In this document: positions 1-6,651 of the stretch, piece after piece
Numbering within the stretch: position 1 is the stretch's first letter
How the letters are laid out: each line of letters begins with the position of its first letter
Assembly: GCA_031393505.1 (NCBI GenBank)
Contig: JANMVX010000147.1
Span: 1 to 9,778 of the forward strand
DNA from: JANYHF01 sp031393505
Lineage (GTDB): Bacteria; Pseudomonadota; Alphaproteobacteria; Rhizobiales; Hyphomicrobiaceae
Direction: 5' to 3'
Length of the DNA: 9,778 nucleotides
Made by a program: the position numbers and the translations under genes
Notes under the pieces: model-generated
Told to the model about the DNA's origin: nothing
Databases searched by the model: none
What the model saw: only the letters and a program-made list of their open reading frames with translations

Positions 1-107
1 TCGCCCTCGTGCGGCAGCGCAAGGTGCCCGAGGGCGACCCACGGGTCGCCCCTACGCCGCAGGCCCTGCCCGTTCGAATGGCGATTGCGAGTGGCCATGC
101 AAGATAA
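1..107 (+). CDS. Probable 3' end of xdhA (xanthine dehydrogenase FeS/FAD subunit), partial
   Basis: A frame open from the left edge ends at TAA 105-107 and encodes about 34 residues, ending VRMAIASGHAR. Of the three forward frames here it has the most G/C at third codon positions, as expected for coding DNA in this GC-rich window. It overlaps the xdhB ATG (97-99) by 11 bases, an arrangement typical of translationally coupled subunit genes, and xdhA normally lies directly before xdhB. I see no XdhA domain motif because the visible part is too short, and part of it (GDPRVAP) is encoded by a palindromic repeat. The identity therefore rests on position alone. The alternative is that this is simply an intergenic repeat upstream of xdhB. 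Confidence 0.35.
   Translation, partial: ALVRQRKVPEGDPRVAPTPQALPVRMAIASGHAR
32..51. repeat. Short palindrome GGGCGACCC-AC-GGGTCGCCC
   Basis: Two perfect 9-base arms (32-40 and 43-51) flank a 2-base centre. The sequence resembles interspersed GGGCGACCC/GGGTCGCCC palindromes that I recall from many GC-rich bacterial genomes. It lies in the putative xdhA tail, 45 bases before the xdhB ATG. As RNA it would form a compact hairpin, but no U tract follows, so it is not a convincing terminator. Confidence 0.6.
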
Positions 108-2448
108 CGCCCGCCCCACCCTCCGTACCCGCATCACCGGCGGCGTCGCCCAGCCCGTCCCGCACGACAGCGCACACAAGCACGTCGCCGGAACCGCACT
201 CTACACGGACGACATCCCCGAGCCGCCGGGCACGCTGCACATCGCGCTGGGACTGAGCACGCGGGCGCATGCCGAGGTGGGGTCGCTCGACCTGGCCCGC
301 GTGCGCGCCGCGCCCGGCGTGGTGGCGGTGTTGACCGCCGCCGACATTCCGGGGCTGAACGACACCAGTCCGCAGGGCCGGGGGGACGACCCTGTGTTCG
401 CGGCCGGCCTGGTGCAGCACTACGGCCAGTCGCTGTTCGCGGTGGTCGCGGAAAACCGTCTGGTGGCCCGCCACGCCGCGCGTCTAGCGACGGTAGCCTA
501 TGTCGACAAGCCCGCCATCCTCACAATTGATGAGGCGATGGAAAAAAGGTCGTTCCTGGCTGATCCGTACACGTTTTGGCGCGGTGATGCCGATACAGCG
601 CTAACGACAGCCCCGCACCGCCTGACAGGCCGTGTGCGGATGGGCGGGCAGGAGCACTTCTACCTCGAAGGCCAGGTCGCGCTTGCCATACCCGGCGAGG
701 ACGGGGACGTGCTGGTGCATTCCTCCACCCAGCATCCGACGGAGATACAACACATCGTCGCGCATGTGCTTGACGTGCCGTTCAACGCGGTGACGGTGGA
801 AGTGAGGCGCATGGGCGGCGGTTTTGGCGGCAAGGAATCGCAGGGCAGTCTGCCCGCAGCGGTGGCGGCCCTGGTGGCGCGCAAAACCGGGCGGCCGGCA
901 AAACTTCGCTATGATCGCGACGACGACATGGAAATCACCGGCAAGCGCCACGATTTCCGCATCGACTACGATGTCGGTTTTGACGCGGACGGGCGCATTC
1001 TCGGTATCACCTTTGAGCAGGCGGCGCGCTGCGGCATGTCGTTCGATCTGTCGATGGCGATCTGCGACCGCGCCATGTTTCACGCCGACAACTGCTACTA
1101 TCTGCCGAATGTGCGCATCACGTCCTATCGCTGCAAGACGAACACGGTTTCCAATACCGCGTTCCGCGGGTTTGGCGGACCGCAGGGCATGGTCGGTATG
1201 GAGCGCGTCATTGACGCAATTGCGTTCAAGCTCGGGATCGACCCGCTGGCGGTGCGGCGCGCGAACTACTATGCGCCGAAGGGAAAGTCGGCTGGGAGCG
1301 GACGCAGCCTGACGCCGTATTTCCAGGAGGTCGAAGACTCCCTCATCGATGCGATGACGGACGAACTTGTTCGCACTTCGGATTACGAAAAGCGCCGCGC
1401 CGCCATCCGCGCCTGGAACGCAAAAAGCCCGATTCTGAAACGCGGCATCGCGCTTTCCCCCGTAAAATTCGGCATTTCCTTCACTTTCACGCAGATGAAC
1501 CAGGGCGGCGCGCTTGTGCACATGTACACGGATGGATCGATCCACCTCAATCACGGCGGTACGGAGATGGGGCAGGGGCTCTATCAGAAAGTCGCCCAGG
1601 TGGTGGCCGAGGAGTTCCAGTGCGATCTCGCCAACGTGAAGATCACGGCGACGACAACCGGAAAAGTGCCGAACACGTCGCCGACGGCGGCCTCGTCGGG
1701 GTCGGACATCAACGGCATGGCGGCGCGCGAGGCAGCGCGGACCATTCGGGCGCGTATTGCGGGCGTGCTGGCGGCCGAGGCGGGGTGCGCTGCGGATGAG
1801 GTTTCATTCCTCCCTGGACGGATCACCGCCGGGAGCAAGACGTACACGTTGCAGCAGGCCGCCACTCTAGCCCACGCCAAGCGCGTGTCGCTCTCTTCGA
1901 CCGGCTACTACGCCACGCCAAAAATCCATTGGGACCGCGCCACCGGAAAAGGCCGGCCGTTCCTGTACTTCGCTTACGGCGTGGCGGTCACCGAAGTCGC
2001 CATCGACACGCTGACGGGCGAAAACCGCATGCTGCGCGTGGATATTTTACATGACGTCGGCAAATCGCTGAACCCGGCGGTGGACCTCGGCCAGATCGAG
2101 GGCGGGTTCGTGCAAGGCGCGGGTTGGCTGACCACCGAAGAGCTGGTGTGGGACAGCAGGGGCCGGCTCGCCACGCACGCTCCGTCCACGTACAAAATCC
2201 CGGCGTGCTCGGATCGCCCGCCGGTGATGAACATTTCTTTGTGGAGTGGGGAAAATTCTGAGGACACGATCTATCGTTCCAAAGCCGTAGGTGAGCCGCC
2301 GCTGATGCTGGGTATTTCCACGCTCCTGGCCCTGGGCGATGCCGTGGCGAGCGTGGGCGGCTACAAGATTGATCCCGCGCTAGATGCTCCGGCCACGCCC
2401 GAACGGGTGCTAATGGCGGTGCAAGCGTTGAAGGCGAAACAGCGATGA
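97..2448 (+). CDS. xdhB: Xanthine dehydrogenase, molybdopterin-binding subunit XdhB
   Basis: This is the catalytic subunit that oxidises hypoxanthine to xanthine and xanthine to urate in the cytoplasm; electrons pass to the FeS/FAD subunit XdhA. From ATG 97 it has 783 residues, the usual length for a bacterial split-type XdhB. Visible motifs are the N-terminal PHDSAHKHVAGTALYTDD, GGQEHFYLEG (183-192), GGGFGGKES (240-248), CDRAM (323-327), NTAFRGFGGPQG (353-364), HGGTEMGQG and GEPP near the C-terminus. By alignment from memory to Rhodobacter capsulatus XdhB, E247 matches E232, R325 matches R310 (the residues that orient xanthine) and E733 matches the catalytic base E730. This supports a true xanthine dehydrogenase rather than an aldehyde oxidase. 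A TTG at 85 would add four residues. ATG 97 is preferred because it is a normal start and overlaps the presumed xdhA stop, although no strong ribosome site is seen. xdhC follows 127 bases downstream. Confidence 0.96.
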   Translation: MQDNARPTLRTRITGGVAQPVPHDSAHKHVAGTALYTDDIPEPPGTLHIALGLSTRAHAEVGSLDLARVRAAPGVVAVLTAADIPGLNDTSPQGRGDDPVFAAGLVQHYGQSLFAVVAENRLVARHAARLATVAYVDKPAILTIDEAMEKRSFLADPYTFWRGDADTALTTAPHRLTGRVRMGGQEHFYLEGQVALAIPGEDGDVLVHSSTQHPTEIQHIVAHVLDVPFNAVTVEVRRMGGGFGGKESQGSLPAAVAALVARKTGRPAKLRYDRDDDMEITGKRHDFRIDYDVGFDADGRILGITFEQAARCGMSFDLSMAICDRAMFHADNCYYLPNVRITSYRCKTNTVSNTAFRGFGGPQGMVGMERVIDAIAFKLGIDPLAVRRANYYAPKGKSAGSGRSLTPYFQEVEDSLIDAMTDELVRTSDYEKRRAAIRAWNAKSPILKRGIALSPVKFGISFTFTQMNQGGALVHMYTDGSIHLNHGGTEMGQGLYQKVAQVVAEEFQCDLANVKITATTTGKVPNTSPTAASSGSDINGMAAREAARTIRARIAGVLAAEAGCAADEVSFLPGRITAGSKTYTLQQAATLAHAKRVSLSSTGYYATPKIHWDRATGKGRPFLYFAYGVAVTEVAIDTLTGENRMLRVDILHDVGKSLNPAVDLGQIEGGFVQGAGWLTTEELVWDSRGRLATHAPSTYKIPACSDRPPVMNISLWSGENSEDTIYRSKAVGEPPLMLGISTLLALGDAVASVGGYKIDPALDAPATPERVLMAVQALKAKQR

Positions 2449-2465
2449 GCGTGACAGCGGTGAGC

Positions 2466-2555
2466 TGTAGGTTGGGTCAAGCTCTGCGCGACCCAACACT
2501 CCACGGCCGGCGCCTGCAATGTTGGGTCGCGCTGAAACGCTTGACCCAACCTACA
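2466..2555. repeat. Nested inverted repeat, TGTAGGTTGGGTC family, between xdhB and xdhC
   Basis: Outer arms 2466-2482 and 2539-2555 are a perfect 17-base inverted pair (TGTAGGTTGGGTCAAGC and its complement). Inner arms 2487-2499 and 2519-2531 are a perfect 13-base pair (GCGCGACCCAACA). Each half is also a hairpin of its own (TTGGGTC...GACCCAA). I recall TAGGTTGGGT...ACCCAACA elements as common dispersed intergenic repeats in proteobacteria and cyanobacteria; the match is from memory. The element fills most of the 127-base xdhB-xdhC gap and ends 20 bases before the xdhC ATG. An ATG inside it (2519) is in frame with xdhC but encodes only repeat sequence, so it is not taken as the start. Confidence 0.9.
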
Positions 2556-2575
2556 TTACGCGCGGCGGGCGAACG

Positions 2576-3718
2576 ATGAGCATGATCCGCATCCTGGTCG
2601 CCGAGGCCGAAGGCTCCGTCCCGCGCGAGGCGGGCGCGGTGATGTGGGTGTCTACGGATGGTTTCGACGGCACCATCGGCGGCGGTACGCTGGAGCTTGA
2701 GGCCATCGCGGCGGCGCGAAAGATGCTCACGGATGGACTTCCGGCGTGGCATCGCGAATTGCGCGCCTACCCGCTCGGCCCCGCGCTCGGCCAGTGCTGC
2801 GGTGGCATGGTGCGGTTGTTGTTTGAGCGCGTCGTCCCTCTGGCAATGCAATCGACGGACGCGCGGCTCCATCCCTTCTCCCATAGGGAGAAGGTGGCCA
2901 ACGGCCGGATGAGGGGTGCCGGGGGCCGCGTTGTGGCACGCGCGTACGACAATCTCTGGCCCCTGCACCCCTCATCCGACGCTTCGCGCCACCTTCTCCC
3001 TATGGGAGAAGGACGTGGAGCGGCGCCTCGCATTCAGGGGTTGGTTGTGCGGGCAGTTGGATCCATCGCGCCACCCATTCTCATCACCGATCGCCGCCAC
3101 TCCGGCGACCTGCCCGTCCCCGTGCTCCGCGCCGTCCGCGCCATGCTCTCGGGGACACGCCCGCGCGCGACCCTCCTCATCCGCGGCAAACCCGACTGGA
3201 TCATCGAGCCCGAGCCCGCCGCGCCGCACCCGCTCTATCTCTATGGCGCCGGCCACGTTGGACGCGCGGTCGTGCGCGCTTTGGCCGACTTGCCATTCTC
3301 GATCACCTGGGTCGATGTGGCTGTTGAACGCTTTCCGGCGGACATTCTGCCTAACGCCGAAGCCATCATATCGACCGATCCAACCGCCATCGCCGCCACC
3401 GCGCCAGAACATGCCTTGCACCTGATCATGACCTTTTCGCACGCCCTCGATCTGTCGCTGTGCAATGCCATTTTGGGGCGCGAATTTGCCTGGGCAGGTC
3501 TCATCGGTTCGGCGACCAAACGCGCGCGCTTCGAGAAGCGGCTGCGCGAGGCTGGCATCGCCGACGCCGCGCTTGCCCGCCTCCACTGCCCCATCGGCAT
3601 CGGTGGCATCACGGGCAAAGAGCCGGCCATGATCGCGATTTCGGTCGCGGCGCAATTGGCGGCCTGGGTCAGTGCGGGCGGTGCGGAGCATGCTGAGAAA
3701 GACCGCCAGCATGGCTAG
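2576..3718 (+). CDS. xdhC: XdhC, molybdenum-cofactor chaperone for xanthine dehydrogenase, with in-frame repeat insertion
   Basis: XdhC proteins bind the molybdenum cofactor, protect it during sulfuration by a cysteine desulfurase, and deliver it to XdhB; they are not part of the final enzyme. The 380-residue product has the N-terminal XdhC/CoxI domain (GSVPREAGA at 13-21, GTIGGG, GPALGQCCGG with C74 and C75) and the C-terminal Rossmann domain (YGAGHVG at 223-229, MTFSHALDL, LIGSATKRARF, CPIGI...GKEPA). Residues 100-146 have no family likeness: they are the translation of an inverted repeat (2874-3012) sitting between the domains, which makes the protein longer than the roughly 280-340 residues I would expect. 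The reading frame stays open. ATG 2576 is chosen because upstream codons are repeat-derived; ATG 2582 is possible. The N-terminus before GSVPRE is short, so some native N-terminal codons may be lost. No clear ribosome site is present. The next gene starts 175 bases on. Confidence 0.93.
   Translation: MSMIRILVAEAEGSVPREAGAVMWVSTDGFDGTIGGGTLELEAIAAARKMLTDGLPAWHRELRAYPLGPALGQCCGGMVRLLFERVVPLAMQSTDARLHPFSHREKVANGRMRGAGGRVVARAYDNLWPLHPSSDASRHLLPMGEGRGAAPRIQGLVVRAVGSIAPPILITDRRHSGDLPVPVLRAVRAMLSGTRPRATLLIRGKPDWIIEPEPAAPHPLYLYGAGHVGRAVVRALADLPFSITWVDVAVERFPADILPNAEAIISTDPTAIAATAPEHALHLIMTFSHALDLSLCNAILGREFAWAGLIGSATKRARFEKRLREAGIADAALARLHCPIGIGGITGKEPAMIAISVAAQLAAWVSAGGAEHAEKDRQHG
2874..3012. repeat. 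Palindromic repeat pair inserted in frame inside xdhC
   Basis: Arms 2874-2898 and 2988-3012 are a perfect 25-base inverted pair, each beginning with the hairpin CCTTCTCCC-ATA-GGGAGAAGG. A second perfect 14-base pair (CGGATGAGGGGTGC) lies inside at 2906-2919 and 2965-2978. Between these, the spacers differ in sequence (GGCC-AAC-GGCC on the left; on the right, read in complement, GGCGC-GAA-GCGTC), yet each forms its own short hairpin. The middle, 2920-2964, is unpaired. Elements of this CTTCTCCC...GGATGAGGGG type are usually intergenic in alphaproteobacteria; here the element is translated as part of xdhC. Confidence 0.92.
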
Positions 3719-3765
3719 CAGCTCCGTTGCCAGCGGCCACACGATGCCATCGGCGCTTGTTCCCT

Positions 3766-3868
3766 CCCCTCCCCCTTGTGGGGAGGGGCCGGGGGTGGGG
3801 TTCCATCCGCATGCGGCGTCCGCGTCGAGCCCCCCCCTCCCTAACCCTCCCCCACAAGGGGGGAGGGG
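3766..3868. repeat. C/G-rich inverted repeat pair between xdhC and the ABC ATPase gene
   Basis: Arms 3766-3788 (a hairpin CCCCTCCCC...GGGGAGGGG around TTGT) and 3845-3868 (a near-identical unit in the opposite orientation, one or two bases longer) face each other. Each is followed inward by a G-rich or C-rich tract (GGGGGTGGGG at 3791-3800; CCCCCCCTCCC on the other side). The centre holds the palindrome CCGCATGCGG (3807-3816). Translated in complement it gives NPTPGPSPQGGG, a frequent spurious annotation. It occupies most of the 175-base gap and ends 25 bases before the ATPase ATG. No U tract follows, so a terminator role is not supported. Confidence 0.85.
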
Positions 3869-3893
3869 ATTCAACCGAGCCAGGGGCGGGCCT

Positions 3894-5432
3894 ATGACTC
3901 AACCAGGCACGCTGCTCGACATCCGCGACGTCACGCGCTCATTCCCCGGCGTGATCGCCAACGACCACGTGAGTTTCTCCGTGGGCAAGGGTGAAATCCA
4001 TGCGCTTCTGGGCGAGAACGGCGCGGGCAAATCCACTTTGGTAAAGATGATCTACGGCGTCATGAAGCCCGATAGCGGGATCATGTCGCTTGACGGCGCT
4101 CCGTATGCCCCCGGAAAACCCTCCGACGCCCGCGCGCGCGGCATCGGCATGGTGTTCCAGCACTTTACCCTCTTCGAGGGCCTGTCGGTCGCCGACAATG
4201 TCGCGCTCGGCATGGAGGGGCGCGGCACGGGACGGGCACTGACGAAAGACATCGTCGCGCTGGCCGCCGCTTACGGCTTCACCGTCGATCCCGGCCGCAT
4301 GGTCGGCACGTTGTCGGTCGGCGAGCGCCAGCGCATCGAGATCATCCGTGTGCTGCTGCAAAAACCACGCCTGATCATCATGGACGAACCGACCTCCGTG
4401 CTGACGCCGCAAGAGGTGGAGGTGCTGTTCCGCACCCTGCGCCGCGTAAAATCGGAGGGCGTGTCGATTCTCTATATCTCGCACAAGCTGGAAGAGATCC
4501 GTGGGCTGTGCGATGCCGCCACCATTTTACGAGGCGGCAAAGTGGTGGCGAGCTGCGATCCGCGCCAGGAGACAGCCAAGAGCCTCGCCGAGATGATGAT
4601 CGGTGGACTGCTGAAACCACCCACGCGGGCCGCTTCGCCCCCCGGCGAAGTTCGCCTGCAACTGAAGGGGTTGACCCTGGCGAGCAATCATCAGTTCGGT
4701 GTCGATCTAGAGACTGTGTCGCTCGATGTGCGTGCCGGCGAGATCGTCGGCATCGCGGGCGTGGCGGGCAACGGCCAGATCGAGCTGATGGAGGCGCTGA
4801 TCGGGGAGCGGCCTGCTTTGGCAAATCAAATCGCACTCGATGGCGTTCCGGTCGGCGCGCTCGGCCCACAGGCGCGGCGAAAATTCGGCATGAACTTTGT
4901 GCCCGAAGAGCGGCTGGGTCACGCGGCCGTCCCGACGCTGTCGCTCACGGAAAACACTCTACTCTCTGGCATCGAGCGCATGGGTCTGGCGCGCAACTCC
5001 ATGATCAGCCAAAGCGCGGCTGCAAACTTCGCCGAAGCTATCGTCAAGCGCTTCGATGTGAAAACCGCTGGCGTCGGCAAGGCGGCGCAGTCCCTCTCCG
5101 GCGGCAACCTGCAAAAATTCGTGGTCGGCCGTGAGGTGATGCAGAATCCGTCCGTGCTAGTCGTATCGCAACCGACCTGGGGCGTTGACGCGGGGGCGGC
5201 GGCCGCCATCCATCAGTCGCTGATCGATCTCGCAGCATCGGGTGCCGCCGTGCTGGTCATCTCGCAGGACCTCGACGAACTGCTGGCCATTTCGACTCGT
5301 ATTGCCGTTATCGCCAACGGGCGCCTCTCCGTCACGCGCCCGGCCGAGCAGATCACGGTGGAAGAAATCGGCCGCGACATGGGCGGGGCCGCCGCCGCTC
5401 CCGCAAAGGAGCGCGCCCATGTTCCGGCTTGA
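3894..5432 (+). CDS. ABC transporter ATP-binding protein (double NBD, BMP-type purine/nucleoside importer)
   Basis: This 512-residue cytoplasmic ATPase powers the importer formed with the two following permeases. It has two nucleotide-binding domains in one chain, as in sugar and nucleoside importers of the RbsA class. NBD1 is complete: Walker A GENGAGKST (40-48), signature LSVGERQR (140-147), Walker B LIIMDEPTS with D164/E165, and H-loop ISHKL with H197. NBD2 is degenerate: GVAGNGQ (289-295) lacks the Walker A lysine, while LSGGNLQK (401-408) is a normal signature, and SQPTWGVD (425-432) has Q in place of the catalytic E. Such asymmetry is usual in this family, so it is not taken as damage. 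ATG 3894 is chosen because homology begins within ten codons of it and an AGGGGCGGG site lies at 3882-3890; the open frame upstream (from 3672) is repeat-encoded. The stop overlaps the first permease by 14 bases, indicating coupled translation. Confidence 0.95.
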   Translation: MTQPGTLLDIRDVTRSFPGVIANDHVSFSVGKGEIHALLGENGAGKSTLVKMIYGVMKPDSGIMSLDGAPYAPGKPSDARARGIGMVFQHFTLFEGLSVADNVALGMEGRGTGRALTKDIVALAAAYGFTVDPGRMVGTLSVGERQRIEIIRVLLQKPRLIIMDEPTSVLTPQEVEVLFRTLRRVKSEGVSILYISHKLEEIRGLCDAATILRGGKVVASCDPRQETAKSLAEMMIGGLLKPPTRAASPPGEVRLQLKGLTLASNHQFGVDLETVSLDVRAGEIVGIAGVAGNGQIELMEALIGERPALANQIALDGVPVGALGPQARRKFGMNFVPEERLGHAAVPTLSLTENTLLSGIERMGLARNSMISQSAAANFAEAIVKRFDVKTAGVGKAAQSLSGGNLQKFVVGREVMQNPSVLVVSQPTWGVDAGAAAAIHQSLIDLAASGAAVLVISQDLDELLAISTRIAVIANGRLSVTRPAEQITVEEIGRDMGGAAAAPAKERAHVPA

Positions 5433-6471
5433 GCCGCGCAAAGAACTTTCGCGCACCATGTTCTATCTCACGCCCGTCCTGGCGCTGCTGCTGAGCATCA
5501 TCGGCGGCGCGATCATGTTTTACGCGCTCGGCAAGCCGCCCGGCCAGGCCCTGTACAAGATCTTCATCGATCCGCTCACGACCTTTCGCGGCTTTGCGGA
5601 ACTCCTGGTGAAAGCCACGCCGCTGATCCTGATCGCGGTCGGGCTCGCGCTCGGTTTCCGCGCCAACGTCTGGAACATCGGCGCCGAAGGTCAGTACACG
5701 ATGGGCGCCATCGCGGGCAGCGCCGTAGGCCTCGCGGCCTATCCGGGCGGCGGCTATTGGTTGTTCCCGCTGATGTGCCTGGCCGGCATTCTCGGCGGGG
5801 CGGCGTGGGCGGCCATCCCGGCGTTCCTCCGCACACGCTTCAACGCCAACGAAATCCTGGTCAGCCTGATGCTCACCTATGTGGCGGTGTTGCTGTTGAC
5901 GGTAGTGGTGGATGGCCCCTTGCGCGATCCCGAGGGGCTGAATTTCCCCGAGAGCCGGTTGTTCCAGAATGCCGCGCGGGTGCCGATCCTCATTCCGCAC
6001 AGCCGCGCACACATCGGTTTCTTGGTCGCCATTGCGGCGGCGGTTGTGGCGCAATTCGCCCTCGCCCGCCACGTGCTGGGCTATCAGATCCGCGTTCTCG
6101 GCGCGGCTCCGGCGGCGGCGCGGTTCGCGGGGTTCTCGGAGAACCGCATCATCTGGATGTGCCTCCTTGTGTCGGGCGGCATGGCGGGACTGTCGGGTCT
6201 GTTCGAGGCGGCGGGGCCGGTCGGGCAGCTGGTGCCGCAGATCCCGAACAACTACGGTTTTACGGCCATCATCGTGGCGTTTCTCGGCCGGCTGCATCCG
6301 CTGGGCATCATCGCATCCGGGCTGCTGATGGCGCTGACCTACAATGGCGGCGACGCGGCCCAGGTGGCGTTCGGGCTGCCGTCGGCGGTCAAGGGCGTCT
6401 TCCAGGGCATGCTGCTGTTCTTCCTGCTCGCGGTGGATGTGCTGGTGACGTACCGGATAAAGGGGACATGA
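5419..6471 (+). CDS. ABC transporter permease, BPD_transp_2 type (first of two)
   Basis: This is an inner-membrane subunit of the purine-type importer, 350 residues. Hydrophobic segments run from about residue 13 to the C-terminus, probably 8-10 membrane helices. The family motif NVWNIGAEGQYTMGA (from residue 83) is present, as is the FNANEILVSLMLTYVA segment that typifies the NupP/YufP-like permease of BMP transporters. ATG 5419 follows an AAAGGAG site (5405-5411) at 7 bases and overlaps the ATPase stop. The last three codons and the TGA (6469-6471) lie in the left arm of a dispersed repeat that starts at 6462, so the native C-terminus may have been replaced by KGT. It pairs with the second permease, 163 bases downstream. 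Confidence 0.95.
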   Translation: MFRLEPRKELSRTMFYLTPVLALLLSIIGGAIMFYALGKPPGQALYKIFIDPLTTFRGFAELLVKATPLILIAVGLALGFRANVWNIGAEGQYTMGAIAGSAVGLAAYPGGGYWLFPLMCLAGILGGAAWAAIPAFLRTRFNANEILVSLMLTYVAVLLLTVVVDGPLRDPEGLNFPESRLFQNAARVPILIPHSRAHIGFLVAIAAAVVAQFALARHVLGYQIRVLGAAPAAARFAGFSENRIIWMCLLVSGGMAGLSGLFEAAGPVGQLVPQIPNNYGFTAIIVAFLGRLHPLGIIASGLLMALTYNGGDAAQVAFGLPSAVKGVFQGMLLFFLLAVDVLVTYRIKGT

Positions 6472-6651
6472 TGTTCATCGCCAGCCACCCACAAATCCAT
6501 CGACTGAATCACCGCCCTCTCGCTGGCGATGAACTTCGTGTCCCCGGTCTGCTGTGCGCTCGCAAGACCGGGGACACGAAGTTCATCTTCGGCTCGAAGT
6601 GCTCTGTATGCACTCAATACCGTCCAGGCCGAAGATGAACATCATGTCCCC
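6462..6651. repeat. 190-bp double-hairpin repeat bridging the two permease genes
   Basis: Four copies of a 24-base arm beginning GGGGACAYGAWGTTCATC are arranged as two inverted pairs: 6462-6485 with 6522-6545 (22/24 paired, tip GCCAGC/GCTGGC), and 6570-6593 with 6628-6651 (22/24, tip TTCGGC/GCCGAA). The variant bases place matching arms elsewhere: the outermost 18 bases (GGGGACATGATGTTCATC, 6462-6479) pair perfectly with 6634-6651, and the inner arms form a perfect 23-base stem (6528-6550 with 6565-6587) around a 14-base loop. The element therefore has two competing folds. The left arm carries the TGA of the first permease and the right arm the ATGs of the second (6635, 6644). A 56-codon frame (6468-6638) runs across it, overlapping both genes. 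No transposase is present in the window. Confidence 0.93.

Noticed and set aside
601..1554. Long antisense open frame opposite xdhB (317 codons)
   Set aside because: It lies wholly within xdhB, whose motifs are continuous; it is low-complexity and Arg/His/Ala-rich, as expected for antisense frames in GC-rich DNA.
2972..3874. Antisense open frame opposite xdhC (300 codons)
   Set aside because: Its start region translates a repeat (NPTPGPSPQGGG type) and the rest is the shadow of the XdhC Rossmann domain.
3672..3893. N-terminal extension of the ATPase (74 extra codons)
   Set aside because: The extension overlaps xdhC and encodes the 3766-3868 repeat; ABC homology starts just after ATG 3894.
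4761..5200. Damaged second ATPase domain (missing Walker A lysine and catalytic Glu)
   Set aside because: Degenerate second domains with GNGQ and AQPT/SQPT motifs are normal in BMP-type double ATPases, as known for the family.
6554..6634. Upstream starts for permease 2 (GTG 6554, ATG 6608)
   Set aside because: The added residues are repeat-encoded and polar, unlike the short N-terminus of the family.
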